This document shows, in pieces, positions 55,533 through 58,805 of a stretch of DNA of 58,805 bases (positions are counted from its first letter, which is position 1; each line of letters opens with the position of its first letter). Source of the DNA: an uncultured Lachnospiraceae bacterium. Its GTDB lineage: Bacteria; Bacillota; Clostridia; Lachnospirales; Lachnospiraceae. The notes under the pieces were generated by a model that worked only from the letters and a program-made list of their open reading frames with translations, was not told where the DNA came from and did no database searches. The translations under genes were made by a program, and so were the position numbers. The stretch is from assembly GCA_910588825.1 (NCBI GenBank), contig CAJURF010000014.1, forward strand, positions 1-58,805. Direction: 5' to 3'.

Positions 55533-56711
55533 TTATCCCTTATTTACCAATACTTTCGACAGCATTTTCTCGTACATAATCCCCATAAACACCAATATTG
55601 CCAGCAGATAAACCGGAAATACGGAAACGCCGATATGGTTTGCAAGAAATCCGAAAATGGGCGGCATAATACAAGTCCCCACATAGGCAGACGCCATCTG
55701 TACGCCTATCATGGCCTGCGACTTATCCACTCCAAAATGTTCCGGCGTGGAGTGTATGATGGAAGGATAAACCGGGGCGCAGCCCAGCCCGATGAAAAGG
55801 AAACCCAGCAATGTAATGACACTGCCAAACGGTAAAAACAAAAGCACAATGCCAGACAGCATAAATCCCTGCCCAAGCCGTATCATCTGCGTATCATTCA
55901 GTTTCATTGTCAGAAATCCGCTGAAAGCCCTGCCTGTCGTAATCCCGATAAAAAACAGGCCGGCAAATCCAGCGGCAGTTTCTTCCGGCATCCCCCTGCG
56001 CAGCACAAGATAACTGCTTGCCCATAAGCCAGTTGTCTGTTCAATGGCGCAATAACAGAAAAATGTAATCATAACTTCCTTTGCGCCCGGAATTTTAATA
56101 ATCTGGCCCAGAGAAAGGGGCCTTTCTTTCCCTGCCCCGTCTGTCTGTCCTGTATCATCTGCATCTTTTCTTTTCCACAATGGAAGACTGAAAATCAAAA
56201 CAGCGGTCAATCCAATCTGAAGAATGGAAATATAACGATACCCCATATTCCACCCCTGCCCGCCAGTGAGCGCATACCCCATAATATACGGGCCAAGGGA
56301 AGCCCCAATGCCCCACATACAGTGGAGCCAGCTCATATGTCTGCTTGCATAGTGAAGGGCAACATAATTATTCAAAGAAGCGTCCACACTCCCGGCCCCA
56401 AACCCATAGGGGACTGCCCACAGACACAACGCTCCATAAAAATGGCTGATGGAAAACCCATACAATGCGGCTGCTGTCATTAACACACTGGCAGCCGTAA
56501 CCTTCCCCGTTCCGAATCTCTTCGTCAATCTGTCGCTCTGCAGACTGGAAACAATGGTCCCCACAGCAATAATCATAGAAATCCCGCCCGCATAGGAAAC
56601 AGGCACAGAAAACTCCTGATACATTGCCGGCCACGCTGAACCCAGCAGGGAATCTGGAAGTCCCAGACTGATAAAGGCGAGATAAATAATAATCAGCAGC
56701 AACTGAAACAT
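55533..56711 (-). CDS. Major facilitator superfamily transporter
   Basis: 392 residues, about twelve hydrophobic helices and the MFS loop-2-3 signature in the form SDRLTKRFGTGKV. It looks closest to the FucP/sugar-porter or unknown-substrate MFS groups (SLGLPDSLLGSAWPAMYQEF near the start is frequent in Firmicute MFS proteins of unknown cargo). No nearby sugar gene indicates substrate. Probably cotranscribed with the downstream methyltransferase, a combination without obvious functional link. Confidence 0.88.
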   Translation of the reverse strand: MFQLLLIIIYLAFISLGLPDSLLGSAWPAMYQEFSVPVSYAGGISMIIAVGTIVSSLQSDRLTKRFGTGKVTAASVLMTAAALYGFSISHFYGALCLWAVPYGFGAGSVDASLNNYVALHYASRHMSWLHCMWGIGASLGPYIMGYALTGGQGWNMGYRYISILQIGLTAVLIFSLPLWKRKDADDTGQTDGAGKERPLSLGQIIKIPGAKEVMITFFCYCAIEQTTGLWASSYLVLRRGMPEETAAGFAGLFFIGITTGRAFSGFLTMKLNDTQMIRLGQGFMLSGIVLLFLPFGSVITLLGFLFIGLGCAPVYPSIIHSTPEHFGVDKSQAMIGVQMASAYVGTCIMPPIFGFLANHIGVSVFPVYLLAILVFMGIMYEKMLSKVLVNKG

Positions 56712-56844
56712 CTTATCCTCCTCCTGTGTTTTTCTATATCAAAAGAATACCGTCAAAAGGCACTTGATGCAATACATTTTCGGACGTATAATGTAAAAAA
56801 CCGGCAAAATCTTTTCTTATGCAGGGAATATAATTATCTTTTGT

Positions 56845-56903
56845 TAGAGCGTATCTTAAAAATGCTTTTAGTCAAGCAGGAATGATTTTTAAGACACGCT
56901 CCA
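56845..56903. repeat. 59-bp palindrome with AGAGCGT(A/G)TCTTAAAAAT ends
   Basis: agagcgtatcttaaaaatgc and atttttaagacacgctcc are near-perfect inverted ends around an 11-base centre. Same end sequence as the repeats at 46614 and 5681, apparently a short internally deleted version. Ends 13 bases before the DUF1848 start codon. Confidence 0.7.
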
Positions 56904-56916
56904 GGAAGGATTCGAT

Positions 56917-57984
56917 ATGATTTTGAGTGTGAGCAGAAGAACAGATATCCCTAATTATTATTCAGATTGGTTTATTGCTAGAATTAAGGAGGGATTTTTA
57001 TATGTGCGAAATCCTATGAATGCACATCAAATAAGTAAAATAGACCTATCACCAGAAGTGATAGATTGTATTGTGTTTTGGACAAAGAATCCTGCTAATA
57101 TGATTGAAAAGTTAGAGGATTTACAAAAATATATGTATTATTTCCAATTTACTCTAACGGGGTACGGTAAGGATGTTGAGCCAAACCTTCCAAATAAAAG
57201 AGGAGAGCTTATTCCAACATTTAAGCGGTTGTCCGAAAAAATAGGAAAAGAAAGAGTCATATGGAGATATGATCCTATTTTAATAAGTAAACGATATACA
57301 ATGAACTACCACTTAAAGGCTTTTGAGGAAATAGCAAATAGTCTTGAGGATTATACTGAAAAGGCAGTTATTAGTTTTGTTGATTTATATTCCAAAACAC
57401 AGCGAAATACAAGGGCACTAGATATTAGGCAGATAACAAATGAAGAAATGATTGAAGCGGCAGGAAAAATGGCTCAGATTGCTTCAAAGTATAATTTAAT
57501 AATTGAAACTTGTGCGGAGCAAATCAATCTTCAGGAAGTTGGTATTCAGCATGGGAGCTGTATAGATAAAAAACTAATTGAGAGATTATTAGGTTGTAAG
57601 CTGATTGCTGAAAAGGATAAAAACCAGAGGGAAAAGTGTGGATGTTTTGAAAGTGTAGAGGCAGGGGCATATAATACTTGTCTTAATGGATGTAAATATT
57701 GCTATGCGAATTTTAATGATAGCAAAGTAGAAGATAATGTAAAATTATATAATCGAGATTCCGCTTTATTGTGTGGAAATATTTCTTCTGATGATAGGAT
57801 TACAGAAAGAAAAGTGAAATCAATGAAAGATAATCAAATTAGTTTCTTGGAGCAGCCGGAAGTCCTGCGGGACAAAGAGATCCTAGAGGAACCGCTTAAT
57901 TTTGAAAAAAATCGCTCGGGAGAATGGCTGGCACGTTCAGGAAGATTGCATGAAAGGGTAACAATGAAGAAGAAAAAGCGATAG
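56917..57984 (+). CDS. DUF1848 protein
   Basis: 355 residues with the DUF1848 opening ILSVSRRTDIPNYYSDWF and VRNPMNAHQISKIDLSPEVI, VFWTKNPANM and WRYDPILIS. The cysteine cluster CGCFESVEAGAYNTCLNGCK, then YCYAN, near residues 247-272 could bind a metal or Fe-S cluster, which is why the family is suspected to relate to radical-SAM or DNA-repair enzymes; the reaction is unknown. The gene is noticeably more AT-rich than its neighbours and sits right behind a palindromic repeat, consistent with transfer. Start ATG with AAGGA upstream. Confidence 0.85.
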   Translation: MILSVSRRTDIPNYYSDWFIARIKEGFLYVRNPMNAHQISKIDLSPEVIDCIVFWTKNPANMIEKLEDLQKYMYYFQFTLTGYGKDVEPNLPNKRGELIPTFKRLSEKIGKERVIWRYDPILISKRYTMNYHLKAFEEIANSLEDYTEKAVISFVDLYSKTQRNTRALDIRQITNEEMIEAAGKMAQIASKYNLIIETCAEQINLQEVGIQHGSCIDKKLIERLLGCKLIAEKDKNQREKCGCFESVEAGAYNTCLNGCKYCYANFNDSKVEDNVKLYNRDSALLCGNISSDDRITERKVKSMKDNQISFLEQPEVLRDKEILEEPLNFEKNRSGEWLARSGRLHERVTMKKKKR

Positions 57985-58010
57985 AAAATAAATGCCTATC
58001 GCTTTTTTCT
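57973..58010. terminator. Bidirectional terminator
   Basis: aaaaagcgatag and ctatcgcttttttc, a 12-bp perfect stem overlapping the DUF1848 stop; it also serves the convergent response-regulator gene. Confidence 0.9.
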
Positions 58011-58011
58011 T

Positions 58012-58626
58012 TTAACAAAGGGGCGGGATATACCCCATTTGAATGGCTTTTGTTACAGCTTCAACAGACGAGGTAACATCAAGTTTTTCAAATATATGCT
58101 GTAAATGGTTTGATAGAGTACGTTCGCTGATATAAAGTGCAGCTGCAATCTCTTTTCGCTTCATACCATCGGCTATAAGCTGCAGGATTTGTTCTTCGCT
58201 TTCAGTCAAGTCTTCTAAAAATGGAATCTCCCTGTTAAAAATAACTGCACCCTGTGATACTTGGGAAAGGAAGGATACCAGTATTTCAGGTTCTGTATTT
58301 TTGTTGATAAATCCCTTCGTTCCGATTTTTTCTGCCTCTTTACGGTATATTGGCAGGTCATATCCGGACAGGATCACTATCTTTTGCTCCGGATATTGGT
58401 CTAATATCTGTTTCGCCAATTCCAGGCCATCTTCGGATGCTATGTTCTTTAAGTTGATATCCATGAGCAGGATGTCCGGTCTGTTTGTTTCAATAAAGCT
58501 GTCCAACCGGGAAATATCACTGATACTTTCAAATGATGTGATCTCCGGATAATCCGATAAGGCAATCTCCAGGCTTTTTGAAAATAAGGCGTGGTCATCG
58601 ACTAATAAAATATTGATAAGAAACAT
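58012..58626 (-). CDS. NarL/FixJ-family response regulator
   Basis: 204 residues: a receiver domain (VDDHALF near residue 9; phospho-acceptor Asp in LLMDINLKN; Lys in GFINKNTEPEIL) and a LuxR-type helix-turn-helix (LTESEEQILQLIADGMKRKE, IAAALYISERTLSNHLQHIF). It starts inside the end of the kinase gene (32-base overlap), so the two are translationally coupled. Targets unknown. Confidence 0.92.
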   Translation of the reverse strand: MFLINILLVDDHALFSKSLEIALSDYPEITSFESISDISRLDSFIETNRPDILLMDINLKNIASEDGLELAKQILDQYPEQKIVILSGYDLPIYRKEAEKIGTKGFINKNTEPEILVSFLSQVSQGAVIFNREIPFLEDLTESEEQILQLIADGMKRKEIAAALYISERTLSNHLQHIFEKLDVTSSVEAVTKAIQMGYIPPLC

Positions 58627-58805
58627 CTCCTTTCATTGGCAGGGTGATTTGTATGCGGACCCCGCACGGGAAGTTATTGGTTATTTTTACAGTCCCGCCC
58701 ATATTGTTGACGCGCTCAGTGATCAGCGAAAGCCCTCTGTGCTTTGACGGATCGGCGGATGATAGGGTTTCCGCATCAGCAGTTCCGTTGTCCTTTATGC
58801 GCAGC
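58595..58805 (-). CDS. Sensor histidine kinase, C-terminal end (runs off the window)
   Basis: The last 69 codons, RIKDNGTADAETLSSADPSK then HRGLSLITERVNNMGGTVKI and CGVRIQITLPMKGD, match the G-box end of the ATPase domain of NarX/DegS-type kinases (HRGLSLI...V...GG.). The 5' part is outside the window. Partner of the overlapping NarL-type regulator. Confidence 0.85.
   Translation of the reverse strand, partial: LRIKDNGTADAETLSSADPSKHRGLSLITERVNNMGGTVKITNNFPCGVRIQITLPMKGDVSYQYFISR

Noticed and set aside
1..58805. tRNA, rRNA or CRISPR array
   Set aside because: I found no cloverleaf-like sequence, rRNA-like stretch, or regularly spaced short direct repeats with unique spacers. The only regular repeats are protein-coding LRR units.

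Overview
The window looks like a chromosomal segment of a Gram-positive gut anaerobe of the Lachnospiraceae (Blautia, Ruminococcus or Dorea-like; the genus is a guess). Reasons: a Firmicute-type atp operon with an apparently sodium-type c subunit, strong AGGAGG ribosome sites, the TnpW/large serine recombinase pair, Rpn-type nucleases, BspA-like surface proteins with bacterial Ig (Big_2) tails, and several paralogues of the AAA-ATPase/PD-(D/E)XK family that is expanded in this group.

Layout. 0.06-4.7 kb: leftward ATP synthase operon (atpZ-like, atpI-like, atpB, E, F, H, A; the rest lies beyond the left edge). 5.2-11 kb: small HTH regulator, AAA/PD-(D/E)XK gene 1, a corrinoid adenosyltransferase, an SSB-like double OB-fold protein and typA/bipA. 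11-31 kb: accessory region. It holds AAA/PD-(D/E)XK genes 2 and 3, one operon bracketed by a 32-nt direct repeat. Next come a truncated polysaccharide deacetylase and a relic of a Tn4451-type element (TnpW plus a serine recombinase broken after 55 codons). Then comes a low-GC island bracketed by a 35-nt direct repeat. It carries an Rpn-type nuclease and a two-gene operon resembling Druantia type III (DruH-like plus a DruE-like DUF1998 helicase), in which both genes carry a single-base frameshift. Next is an operon of a 1215-residue kinase-TIR-membrane-propeller protein followed by AAA/PD-(D/E)XK gene 4. 31-45 kb: secreted or cell-wall proteins (cysteine-rich 21-residue leucine repeats, a 2032-residue BspA-like protein with an exact 450-bp internal tandem duplication, an M23 endopeptidase, small exported proteins), interrupted by a DUF3990 toxin-like pair. 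45-50 kb: an unrecognised gene, a 183-bp MITE-like element with perfect 20-bp inverted ends, a HTH regulator with a palindrome at an opposing promoter, and AAA/PD-(D/E)XK gene 5. 49.6-54.7 kb: a response regulator, histidine kinase, ABC ATPase and FtsX-type permease detoxification/sensing module. 54.7-58.8 kb: a TrmH-family methyltransferase, an MFS transporter, an AT-rich DUF1848 gene, and a NarL-type regulator with the 3' end of its kinase.

How it fits together. The ends are ordinary core genome. The middle is an accessory/defence region built from repeats, recombinase relics and AAA/PD-(D/E)XK copies. The two items most worth attention are the kinase-TIR-propeller gene with its AAA/PD-(D/E)XK partner, and the doubly frameshifted Druantia-like island with its boundary repeats. 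All assignments come from reading motifs; no database search was possible.
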